DNA of 7,945 bases from CAYVQU01 sp964453155 (lineage in GTDB: Bacteria; Chloroflexota; Anaerolineae; Anaerolineales; UBA11858), in assembly GCA_964453155.1 (NCBI GenBank), contig CAYVQU010000218.1:1-7945 (forward strand). The letters are read 5' to 3'. This document shows, piece after piece, positions 1 to 5,667 of this stretch; position 1 is the first letter of the stretch, and every line of letters starts with the position of its first letter. The notes under the pieces were generated by a model, which ran no database searches, had not been told where the DNA came from, and saw only the letters and a program-made list of their open reading frames with translations. Made by a program: the position numbers and the translations under genes.

Positions 1-25
1 TTTTTTTGAGTTTTTGTGGGGTGAA

Positions 26-91
26 AGTTCCCAGGAAACTCCTGATAGGTCATTTTGCGAGGGCCATATAGTTCAAAGTTTCTGGGGAACT
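26..91. repeat. Imperfect inverted repeat pair in the leftmost intergenic stretch
   Basis: AGTTCCCAGGAAACT at 26-40 and AGTTTCTGGGGAACT at 77-91 match as inverted copies at 13 of 15 positions. Each copy is itself nearly palindromic (AGTT...AACT ends). The arms are 36 nt apart, too far for a compact terminator, and no convincing coding sequence spans them. The pair may be a degenerate intergenic repeat or a regulator site, but nothing links it to a neighbouring gene. Nothing else in 1-150 is recognisable apart from T-rich sequence at the left edge. Confidence 0.3.
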
Positions 92-150
92 GGCTCTGCC
101 ACAGCATTTCTCAAAGAGCCTGAAAATCTTGAGGTTCAGACCAGATTTAC

Positions 151-262
151 GCCGGGGAATTTCATTCCCCGGCTAGCGAACCACGCCCGAGTAATCGGGC
201 TGAGGGTTGTAATATAACCGGATTAATCCGATGCGGTTTGGTAACCCGGACAATGTCCGGGT
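151..262. repeat. Array of four short palindromes with different stems, about 30 nt apart
   Basis: Four compact hairpins lie in a row. The first is GCCGGGGAAT (151-160), loop TTC, ATTCCCCGGC (164-173). The second is GCCCGA (185-190), loop GTAA, TCGGGC (195-200). The third is the perfect palindrome CGGATTAATCCG (219-230). The fourth is ACCCGGAC (244-251), loop AAT, GTCCGGGT (255-262). All stems are perfect, but their sequences differ, so pairing rather than sequence is shared. Centres are about 28 to 32 nt apart. The last hairpin begins 7 nt past the end of the neighbouring minus-strand stop codon, so the array forms that gene's 3' flank. Neither strand has a U-tract next to hairpin 4, so it is not a standard intrinsic terminator. 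It could be a mobile or repetitive intergenic element, an mRNA 3'-end stabiliser or a protein-binding array. The palindromes are certain; the function is unknown. Confidence 0.75.
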
Positions 263-266
263 GATC

Positions 267-1337
267 TTATAGCGAATACAATTCCTTGAGTAAGCCCTCG
301 ATTTCATGGGTCGGAGGGGGATCGATGATCATGAAAGTAAAACCTTTGCCGCCAAGTCCCTTAGCGATAGTCCGGGCACCTTCGGCGGTGACATAAACCT
401 GGCACAACTTGCCGCCGTCGCGAATTCGTTTAAGCAGGGGCAGCCACTGATCGGGCGGGGGTGCGCCATCGCCGGGGATCCATTGGATGCCGCGCAGGTT
501 TTCAATTGCCAGCATCATGTCCAGATGGGGGATCTGACCCTTGCCGTCCAAATGGTAGAAACCGTGATCCAAATGGTTGCAAATCGTCTCCAAGTCGGGC
601 AAAACAAAGCGTTCGAACATCGGCGGGGAGATCATATAGGCAAAATCAGACTGGAGCATGTAATACTTGCCTGGGGCCCACATTGGAGCCCAGGAGGTGG
701 TGCCGTTGTCAGCGGTTGTAATGATCTCGAAGAGTTCCTCGTAATACCGTAGCCAGAGTTGGGTGATTTGGTCTACCAAGCCGTCGATAACTTCGGGAGC
801 ATCGTAGAGATCCATGAGTAGATTTTGGGTGCCGCGCAGCGAGGCCAGGATGTCGGCATTGCCCCCTAAATCGGTGGTCGCGACGGTAATGTCGGCTCCC
901 CAGCGTTCAACCGCACGCTGGGTCAGGGCTCTCACCCAGCGCCACCAATAATTTCCAGGATCATATCCCAGTTGAATATCAGCCAAAGCATGGTTTTCAG
1001 GGGGTTCGAACCAGACGGTATTTTCATCGGCCCCCACCTGGGCTCCCTGGAATCCGGCCACGATCCCGGCTCCAAAATTGGGCCACCAGCGCGGCCAGGA
1101 ATCACCATAGTAGGTCACGTTTTCGAGAATGTCTTGGTAGTAGTCGATGACTGAGTCTACCGGGAAAATGTCTTTTTCTACATCCCAACCCTCAAACTGG
1201 GGGACGAACGAACGACCCTGCCACTCATAGACATCGACAACGACCATCGGGCGGTCAAGCTCATGGTGCCACCAGGCGGTCCAATCGGTTTGGATGCGGT
1301 CCCAATCTTGGGGGGTGAATTTCAAATTTGGTTTCAT
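267..1337 (-). CDS. URO-D-superfamily protein, methyltransferase-like (H-x-D type), 356 aa
   Basis: This appears to be a cytoplasmic TIM-barrel protein of the uroporphyrinogen decarboxylase/cobamide methyltransferase superfamily. The N-terminal MRQAGRY motif of true HemE is absent, so haem synthesis is unlikely. Residues 228-241 (LQSDFAYMISPPMF) match the conserved segment that ends in 'SPxMF' in this superfamily. Residues 262-265 read HLDG, where MtaA/MtbA-type enzymes have the zinc-binding H-x-C: the histidine is kept and the cysteine is an aspartate. The barrel continues through YHLDGKGQIPHLD (261-273) and LRGIQWIPGDG (281-291). The N-terminus is rich in tryptophan (residues 12-38 and 81-85). 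The ATG start is supported by AAAGGAT at 1349-1343, 5 nt upstream. It is the last gene of the cluster, 368 nt from the hydantoinase gene, and may have its own promoter. The substrate cannot be read from the sequence; the family assignment is firm and the methyltransferase role is inferred. Confidence 0.85.
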   Translation of the reverse strand: MKPNLKFTPQDWDRIQTDWTAWWHHELDRPMVVVDVYEWQGRSFVPQFEGWDVEKDIFPVDSVIDYYQDILENVTYYGDSWPRWWPNFGAGIVAGFQGAQVGADENTVWFEPPENHALADIQLGYDPGNYWWRWVRALTQRAVERWGADITVATTDLGGNADILASLRGTQNLLMDLYDAPEVIDGLVDQITQLWLRYYEELFEIITTADNGTTSWAPMWAPGKYYMLQSDFAYMISPPMFERFVLPDLETICNHLDHGFYHLDGKGQIPHLDMMLAIENLRGIQWIPGDGAPPPDQWLPLLKRIRDGGKLCQVYVTAEGARTIAKGLGGKGFTFMIIDPPPTHEIEGLLKELYSL

Positions 1338-1415
1338 TTTTTATCCTTTATGGTGATAAACGAATAAAGCATATTCGAAACTGTAATTTTAAACAGGCTG
1401 CTTGGAGGTAATTTT

Positions 1416-1449
1416 GGGACGCGGATTATTGCGGAAAACGCGGATAAAT
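1416..1449 (+). repeat. GGACGCGGAT intergenic repeat, copy 1
   Basis: The block begins GGGACGCGGATT, then has GCGGA at 1431-1435 and ACGCGGATAAA at 1439-1449, so the unit CGCGGA(T) recurs about every 10 nt. The same block lies at 5545-5580 in the same orientation and, shortened, at 1625-1656 in the opposite orientation. All three copies are intergenic. This looks like a dispersed repeat family rather than a gene-specific operator. Confidence 0.6.
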
Positions 1450-1528
1450 TTGCTCAAAAATCTAATTTCTTGGAAATTTCTGTACGTGTCAAAACGATCT
1501 TGAACATTTCAAAATCAACCCAACTTAT

Positions 1529-1561
1529 CACAAAGAACACGAAGGATCACAAAGCTTTGTG
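1529..1561. repeat. CACAAAG direct repeat ending in a perfect 14-bp palindrome
   Basis: CACAAAG occurs at 1529-1535 and again at 1548-1554, 19 nt apart. The second copy starts the perfect palindrome CACAAAGCTTTGTG (1548-1561). The linker reads AACACGAAGGAT. It sits in the repeat-filled spacer between two minus-strand genes, roughly 190 nt upstream of the URO-D-like start. It may be a regulator site or a piece of dispersed repeat; no protein can be assigned. Confidence 0.4.
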
Positions 1562-1624
1562 GTTTTCACTGTTTCTGTTCAAAATGCCCATGACCATTAA
1601 ATTTTCTTGGGAACTTCTTACATT

Positions 1625-1656
1625 TCCGCCTATATCTGCACTCGTCCGCGTCCTAA
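1625..1656 (-). repeat. GGACGCGGA intergenic repeat, copy 2 (inverted)
   Basis: Read on the minus strand, the block starts TTAGGACGCGGA (1656-1645) and continues to a second GGCGGA near 1625. The first 12 nt are identical to the start of the copy at 5545-5556, and the rest has diverged. With copy 1 at 1416-1449 it brackets about 175 nt in inverted orientation, as the ends of a small mobile element might. The ends match too poorly to claim one. Confidence 0.45.
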
Positions 1657-1705
1657 TATATGAAGTTATTTGGCAACCAGATTGCGGGTGGATATGAAGA
1701 ATGAA

Positions 1706-3085
1706 TTAGACTGATCGAGCCACATACTCGCCATGATGATCCGGGGCGACAAACTCGTTGTTTTCGGCGATCAACCGGCCGCGGGCGTAGGTTTTAACCG
1801 GATACCCGGTTAATTCCACCCCGTCATAGGGGGTGTAATCGACGTTTTCGTGGAGCACCTCGGTTGATAGGGTGACTTTTTTATGGGGGTCAAAGAGCAC
1901 GATATCGGCATCGGCACCGGGGGTGAGACTGCCTTTGTGGGGATACATGTGGTAGACCTGGGCCGGACCGGTGGCACAAACGTCAACCCATTGGTTGAGC
2001 GTCAGGTGACCAGTGCGGACTCCGAAGGTATACAGCAGGGCCGGGCGGCCTTCGATACCAGGCATGCCACCCGGAATTTGGGTGAAGGGCGGCGGATCGT
2101 CGAGGGGCTGCCCGAGATTTTTGACGCCGTCATAGAAAAACGGACAATGATCGGTGCCCATGACGCGGAAGGATCCATTGCCTAAAACTTGCCAGAGGGC
2201 GGTTTGATCGGTGGCTTTACGAAGGGGTGGGGAACAAATATATTTGGCGCCTTCGAAGCCGGGTTCAGCATATCTTTCGTCTGCCAAGAGCAAATATTGA
2301 GGGCAGGTCTCGCCGAAGACAGTTTGACCGCGTCCTTGCGCCCGGTAAATGGCTTCAGCCCCTAACTGGGTGGAAACGTGCACGATCAACACTGGGGCCT
2401 CGGCCACGTCGGCCAGCGCGATGACCCGTTCGACGGCTTCCCCTTCCGACGCGGCTGGACGGCTGAGGGGGTGGAACCGGGGTTCGGTGTTTCCCGCGGC
2501 GATGAAATCGGCCCGGAGCTGGTTGACGATGGCGTCATTTTCGGCGTGAACGATGGTGAGCCCCCCCGCTTGCCCGACTGCTTTTAGAGCCTGCAGTAGT
2601 TGGGCATCATCCAGGCGCATCCCATAGGTGGTATAGCATTTGAAGGAGGTCAATCCGGCCTCCATGACGGCGGGGATTTCAGCCAGGGTAGCCGCGTCGA
2701 TCCGGTCGATGGACATATGAAAGGAGAAGTCGATCACCGCTTTGCTGGCGGCCAAAGCGCGGCGAGTCTCCAGGGCTGCCACCAAACTCTCATCAGCCAT
2801 GGGTTCCACAAATTCGATCACTGTGGTTGTTCCGCCAATGGCCGCGGCCCGGGTGCCGGTGAACCAATCATCGCTGGAGGTTCCCGCGGGGGTGGGCATT
2901 TCCAAATGGACGTGCGGATCGATAAATCCGGGTAATACCAATAAATCGGTGGCATCGACCATTTGTGCACCAGAAAATCCCTGACCAATGGCTGCGATCT
3001 TTCCGGCCTGAATTCCAATGTCGGCCTGGAAGGTATCAGCGGCAGTGACGAGGGTTCCATTTTGAATGACAAGATCAAATTTCAT
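1706..3085 (-). CDS. Dihydropyrimidinase / D-hydantoinase family cyclic amidohydrolase
   Basis: This is a cytoplasmic metal-dependent amidohydrolase that opens cyclic amides such as dihydropyrimidines or hydantoins to N-carbamoyl amino acids. In the 459-aa protein starting MKFDLVIQNG, the binuclear metal ligands are all visible: H58 and H60 (DPHVHLE), K149 (SFKCYTTY, the lysine carboxylated in the family), H180 (VHAEND), H236 (VHVST) and D312 (GTDHCPF). Y154 fits the catalytic tyrosine. The MPTPAGTSSDD and GTRAAAIGGTT segments and the C-terminal GSLTPGADADIVLFD are typical, and full length is kept. The substrate loop reads IPGGMPGIE, where many hydantoinases have IPNGxPGIE. I chose the ATG at 3085 over the GTG at 3094 because AGGTG lies 6 nt upstream of the ATG and nothing usable precedes the GTG. 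It lies between URO-D-like genes on the same strand. The family is secure; the exact substrate, including allantoin- or dihydroorotate-like compounds, is open. Confidence 0.92.
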   Translation of the reverse strand: MKFDLVIQNGTLVTAADTFQADIGIQAGKIAAIGQGFSGAQMVDATDLLVLPGFIDPHVHLEMPTPAGTSSDDWFTGTRAAAIGGTTTVIEFVEPMADESLVAALETRRALAASKAVIDFSFHMSIDRIDAATLAEIPAVMEAGLTSFKCYTTYGMRLDDAQLLQALKAVGQAGGLTIVHAENDAIVNQLRADFIAAGNTEPRFHPLSRPAASEGEAVERVIALADVAEAPVLIVHVSTQLGAEAIYRAQGRGQTVFGETCPQYLLLADERYAEPGFEGAKYICSPPLRKATDQTALWQVLGNGSFRVMGTDHCPFFYDGVKNLGQPLDDPPPFTQIPGGMPGIEGRPALLYTFGVRTGHLTLNQWVDVCATGPAQVYHMYPHKGSLTPGADADIVLFDPHKKVTLSTEVLHENVDYTPYDGVELTGYPVKTYARGRLIAENNEFVAPDHHGEYVARSV

Positions 3086-3149
3086 GAGAATCACCTAGAA
3101 TGAATGAGGTACTTATAATGTCTTGTTATCCTACCATAGGAGCGTACCC

Positions 3150-3207
3150 CGTGAAGCGTGATACGTGAATGTGGTAAATTATCCTGTTTCAGGCTTTACG
3201 CTTCACG
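3150..3207. repeat. Inverted repeat with perfect 10-bp arms overlapping a stop codon
   Basis: CGTGAAGCGT at 3150-3159 is perfectly complementary to ACGCTTCACG at 3198-3207, with 38 nt between the arms. The right arm contains the stop codon and last threonine codon of the upstream 358-aa minus-strand gene (stop at 3205-3203). Near-copies such as ATACGTGAATG at 3161-3171 repeat the same motif, which suggests a repetitive element. The long loop and missing T-tract argue against an intrinsic terminator. Confidence 0.55.
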
Positions 3208-4279
3208 TTCGAAATGCCAACTCGGCCGACAAATCCAGATACAATTTTACGGCCTCCGGCGGCACATTGTAGGGAATATGGTTGCCAATACACATCATAT
3301 AACCGCCCGACATCAGACCAGTCGCAACCATGGATTCCACCATGGCCCGAATTTCGGTCGGATCGTTGCGCATCAACACCCGGTTATCGCCCTCTCCGGC
3401 GATGAAGGGGTTATCATAGCGTTGGGCGATGGCTTTGTAGTCGGTGAAGGGTTCGCTGATGATGCCCCGAGCCCCACAGGCCATGACATCATCGACGAAA
3501 GCGTCTACGCAGCCGTCCACCATAAAGATCACTTCTTTGCCAGCCTGTTTCAAAATATCCCAAAATTCTTCGTAGCGCGGGAAGATGTGTTTGTGCATCC
3601 ATTTGGGGCTGCAGACCGGGCCAGTGGATAACACAATATCGTCGTGGCAGATTACAAAATTGACCGGCAGACGGGCAAAAGCGCGGAAAACCCGCCGGTT
3701 GATCTCAGCAAACTCAGCCATGATACGGTCAAATTCCAGTTCCAGACATATTGCCAGAAAATTCTCGTAACCAAAAACCAGCAGGGGCCACATGAACATG
3801 GTGTTATAGAAAAAAGCCGACTTGGAGGCCTCGGGACGCGGGTGTTCGGCCCAATCTTTGTGGAGTTTCTGCAGGTACCGTTGATAAATGATCTCTTCAC
3901 TGCCATAATCACCATCCTCGACCACCTGCCAGCCGGTGAAGTCGCCCTGTTCCAAGGGGCTGAATCGTAGCATTTCTTCCTGAGATTCAAACCGGCGGCT
4001 GGCAACATCTTGCTGCCAGTGATCCCGGTATTCGTCACCCCACCGGCCTTTGGATTGATCTGTTTGGGTTTCTGGCCGGGGGATGGGATCATCGGTTGGA
4101 GGGATTTTCAGGTCAAGTTGGGGATACAACGCTTTCAGTTTCAACCGGCATTGACGGGGATAGCGATAATAGTCGATACCGGTCAGGTAGGTTTCGGCAT
4201 CGGGATTGGACCAATGTTCCCAATGTCCGATTCGTTTGGGACCCAGACCCATAAAGCTGGCGTAGCGGTCGGTTGTCAT
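3203..4279 (-). CDS. URO-D-superfamily protein lacking the H-x-C zinc motif (M-x-D type), 358 aa
   Basis: This is a URO-D/cobamide-methyltransferase superfamily protein without the HemE MRQAGRY motif. It has the conserved segment HDDIVLSTGPVCSP (212-225), a barrel strand ending MVDGCVDAF (253-261) and the C-terminal GGYMMCIGNHIPYNVP (325-340), which parallels GGYALGTGNSVPDYVP in the 347-aa neighbour. Where methyltransferase relatives have H-x-C, this protein has M253-V-D255-G, so the usual zinc ligands are missing. It may use another metal set, bind a different substrate or be a non-catalytic partner. The start is the ATG at 4279, with AAGGGG 8 nt upstream. An in-frame ATG at 4321 would add 14 residues and overlap the upstream gene, and I disfavour it. 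The gap to the upstream stop is 5 nt, and the ribosome site lies inside the upstream gene's last codons, indicating translational coupling. The last codons and stop fall in an inverted repeat. Confidence 0.85.
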   Translation of the reverse strand: MTTDRYASFMGLGPKRIGHWEHWSNPDAETYLTGIDYYRYPRQCRLKLKALYPQLDLKIPPTDDPIPRPETQTDQSKGRWGDEYRDHWQQDVASRRFESQEEMLRFSPLEQGDFTGWQVVEDGDYGSEEIIYQRYLQKLHKDWAEHPRPEASKSAFFYNTMFMWPLLVFGYENFLAICLELEFDRIMAEFAEINRRVFRAFARLPVNFVICHDDIVLSTGPVCSPKWMHKHIFPRYEEFWDILKQAGKEVIFMVDGCVDAFVDDVMACGARGIISEPFTDYKAIAQRYDNPFIAGEGDNRVLMRNDPTEIRAMVESMVATGLMSGGYMMCIGNHIPYNVPPEAVKLYLDLSAELAFRT

Positions 4280-4284
4280 CTGAT

Positions 4285-5520
4285 TTACCCCTTCACAACA
4301 TCCATGGCGATCGCGGCCCATTTACTCAAACGCTGCGGTTCGTAGCGGACGGTGCTGATATCTTTGAGGATGATTTCCAGGGGCGTTCCCTGGGCCGCAC
4401 AAATAGCGTGAGTCTGAGTTAGATCATCTCGCACAAGTTGCGCATCGAACTGATCCATAGCGACCAAAACCGGATTGGGTTTGCGGGAGAACACATAGTC
4501 CGAGCCAATTTCGGCCGCACCGCGGGCCTGATCGACCCAGGGACTCATTGATACTTTGCGCACATTGGGAATTTGCCGAACTTTGTCCATCCGATCGTCT
4601 AGCGGATCGCAGCAGCCGTAATACACTAAGCCGAATCGCTCGCAAATTTGACGGGCATACTCGACTTCGAATTCGGCGAACATTTTCGGCGAGACGGTGG
4701 ACAACATTTGGGCCAGGCCGAACATCCACATATCTTGCGTGCGCGGTTTTTTGGGATTGTAGTCGGCTGCGGGCAACTCATCGGTATAAGCCCCGGTGCA
4801 GTGGATCAGATTTTGGGGGCCGGATAACAAGCCTTGTTCTTCAAGTTGGTCGAGCATCGTCAGATAACCGGTTGTCATCCGGGCCAGCATCTGATGAACA
4901 TAATCTGGCCGGTCGATCAACGCATACAAGGCATTTTCGACGCCCATCCACTGAGAGATGACATCCCAGACGGAGAGATAAGGGTCAGCCCCCCACAAAA
5001 CGACCTCCAATAGCCCGTCAAAAAGCTCCTGCGCAACGGCCATCCGGCGCTCGCTCTCGGCTGCATCGTGACGGATGGCGGGCATTTTGATCTTTTCAAG
5101 ATCCGCTTCAGTTTGAAATTGATTTTCATATCGGTGGCTGACGACCTCATTCGCTGAGTCAGTTGCGGTGGTATCTTCTTGGACCGTGACCCCAAAACCG
5201 GTATTGTGGATCGCCTTTGGAACCCGAATGAAGGGTTCAACTACCATATCGACGGGAAAATGGTGCCACTGGTAGAGAGTCCGGCGTAACTGCTGCTCGT
5301 AAGCGCGGCAGTCGGCATCTTCGCAGCGCAGCGTTAACTCATCATTGATATTCATTTCGTTCCAGCAGACCTGGTCGATCATGACCATGGGGCGTTCCGG
5401 TTTTAGGGCGTTTAATTTACGCCATAGTTCGCGTTTGTTTTCCTGGATTGGCAGCGCCGCAATTTCGGCAACTTCGGCTGCTAACTGGTAGATGATTTTT
5501 TTGTCTTTAGAAGGGAGCAC
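4285..5520 (-). CDS. Divergent URO-D-like protein (YGCC type), 411 aa
   Basis: This is the largest of the four URO-D-superfamily proteins here. It has an N-terminal helical extension before PERPMVMIDQ (41-50), about 40 residues longer than typical. Other landmarks are HCTGAYTDELP (240-250), YGCCDPLDD (301-309) and IPNVRKVSMSPW (317-328). The cysteine pair C303-C304 sits at the barrel position where relatives have H-x-C; the histidine is not kept. MRQAGRY is absent, so it is not HemE. I recall the GCC(D/E)PLD...RKVSMSPW pattern from unstudied anaerobe proteins, often labelled only 'URO-D family'. The start is uncertain: AAAGGAGA on the minus strand (AGGAG at 5531-5527) is 6 nt from a GTG at 5520 but only 3 nt from a TTG at 5523. 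I chose the GTG; the TTG would add one residue. It is tightly linked to the 358-aa gene, so the two products may work as a pair. Confidence 0.85.
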   Translation of the reverse strand: MLPSKDKKIIYQLAAEVAEIAALPIQENKRELWRKLNALKPERPMVMIDQVCWNEMNINDELTLRCEDADCRAYEQQLRRTLYQWHHFPVDMVVEPFIRVPKAIHNTGFGVTVQEDTTATDSANEVVSHRYENQFQTEADLEKIKMPAIRHDAAESERRMAVAQELFDGLLEVVLWGADPYLSVWDVISQWMGVENALYALIDRPDYVHQMLARMTTGYLTMLDQLEEQGLLSGPQNLIHCTGAYTDELPAADYNPKKPRTQDMWMFGLAQMLSTVSPKMFAEFEVEYARQICERFGLVYYGCCDPLDDRMDKVRQIPNVRKVSMSPWVDQARGAAEIGSDYVFSRKPNPVLVAMDQFDAQLVRDDLTQTHAICAAQGTPLEIILKDISTVRYEPQRLSKWAAIAMDVVKG

Positions 5521-5544
5521 CAAATTCTCCTTTATAGAAAATTT

Positions 5545-5580
5545 TTAGGACGCGGATAAACGCGGATTCCACGGATAAAA
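5545..5580 (+). repeat. GGACGCGGAT intergenic repeat, copy 3
   Basis: The block starts TTAGGACGCGGATAAA and continues with CGCGGATTCC and ACGGATAAAA, so the CGCGGAT unit appears three times. It shares its CGCGGATAAA text with copy 1 (1416-1449) and its first 12 nt with the inverted copy 2 (1656-1645). It lies about 14 nt upstream of the ribosome binding site of the 411-aa gene and would therefore be in its 5' leader if transcribed from the gene upstream. Confidence 0.6.
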
Positions 5581-5624
5581 CCCCAAAATCCGAGTTCAGC
5601 TTGCTTATCTATGCTTCATTTGTT

Positions 5625-5656
5625 CCCAAGGGTTATTTTCGAATACCCTTTTTGGG
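5625..5656. other. Stem-loop in the spacer after the 347-aa gene
   Basis: AAGGGT (5628-5633) pairs with ACCCTT (5645-5650). The stem continues as ATT/AAT after one bulged T and closes on a TTCG loop (5638-5641). CCC (5625-5627) and GGG (5654-5656) can extend the base. On the plus strand it runs into five T residues, like an intrinsic terminator, but no plus-strand gene precedes it. On the minus strand it follows the 347-aa stop by about 18 nt without a U-tract, so it may act as an mRNA 3' stabiliser or partial terminator within the cluster. Confidence 0.4.
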
Positions 5657-5667
5657 AAAGGCATGCC

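Larger units (their letters stand above)
1338..1705. other. Gene-free spacer built from short repeats
   Basis: This 368-nt gap between the hydantoinase gene and the last URO-D-like gene holds no convincing gene. It contains a CGCGGA-rich repeat at 1416-1449, a shorter inverted copy at 1625-1656, and a CACAAAG direct repeat ending in the palindrome CACAAAGCTTTGTG at 1548-1561. Next to the URO-D start is a usable ribosome binding site (AAAGGAT, 1349-1343). AT-rich sequence at about 1360-1400 could hold its promoter, but no -35/-10 pair is good enough to call. A 75-codon plus-strand frame at 1470-1697 runs through the repeats and resembles nothing known. Confidence 0.6.

Noticed and set aside
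14..217. 67-codon plus-strand reading frame at the left end
   Set aside because: It runs through the inverted repeat pair and the first two palindromes, has no ribosome site I can see and resembles no family. The palindromes explain its 3' half.
151..262. CRISPR array
   Set aside because: The units are different palindromes with no constant repeat and no spacers of fixed length, and no cas genes are nearby.
244..262. Intrinsic terminator for the minus-strand cluster
   Set aside because: The stem is good and well placed, but the minus strand continues with TTACCAAACC instead of a U-tract, so it is described only as part of the palindrome array.
1416..1656. Small mobile element bounded by the inverted CGCGGA blocks
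   Set aside because: The terminal blocks match only over about 10 nt, no target duplication is visible, and a third copy elsewhere is not part of a similar structure.
1470..1697. 75-codon plus-strand reading frame in the large spacer
   Set aside because: It consists of repeat sequence (CACAAAG repeat, palindrome, inverted CGCGGA block) and has no ribosome site or recognisable domain.
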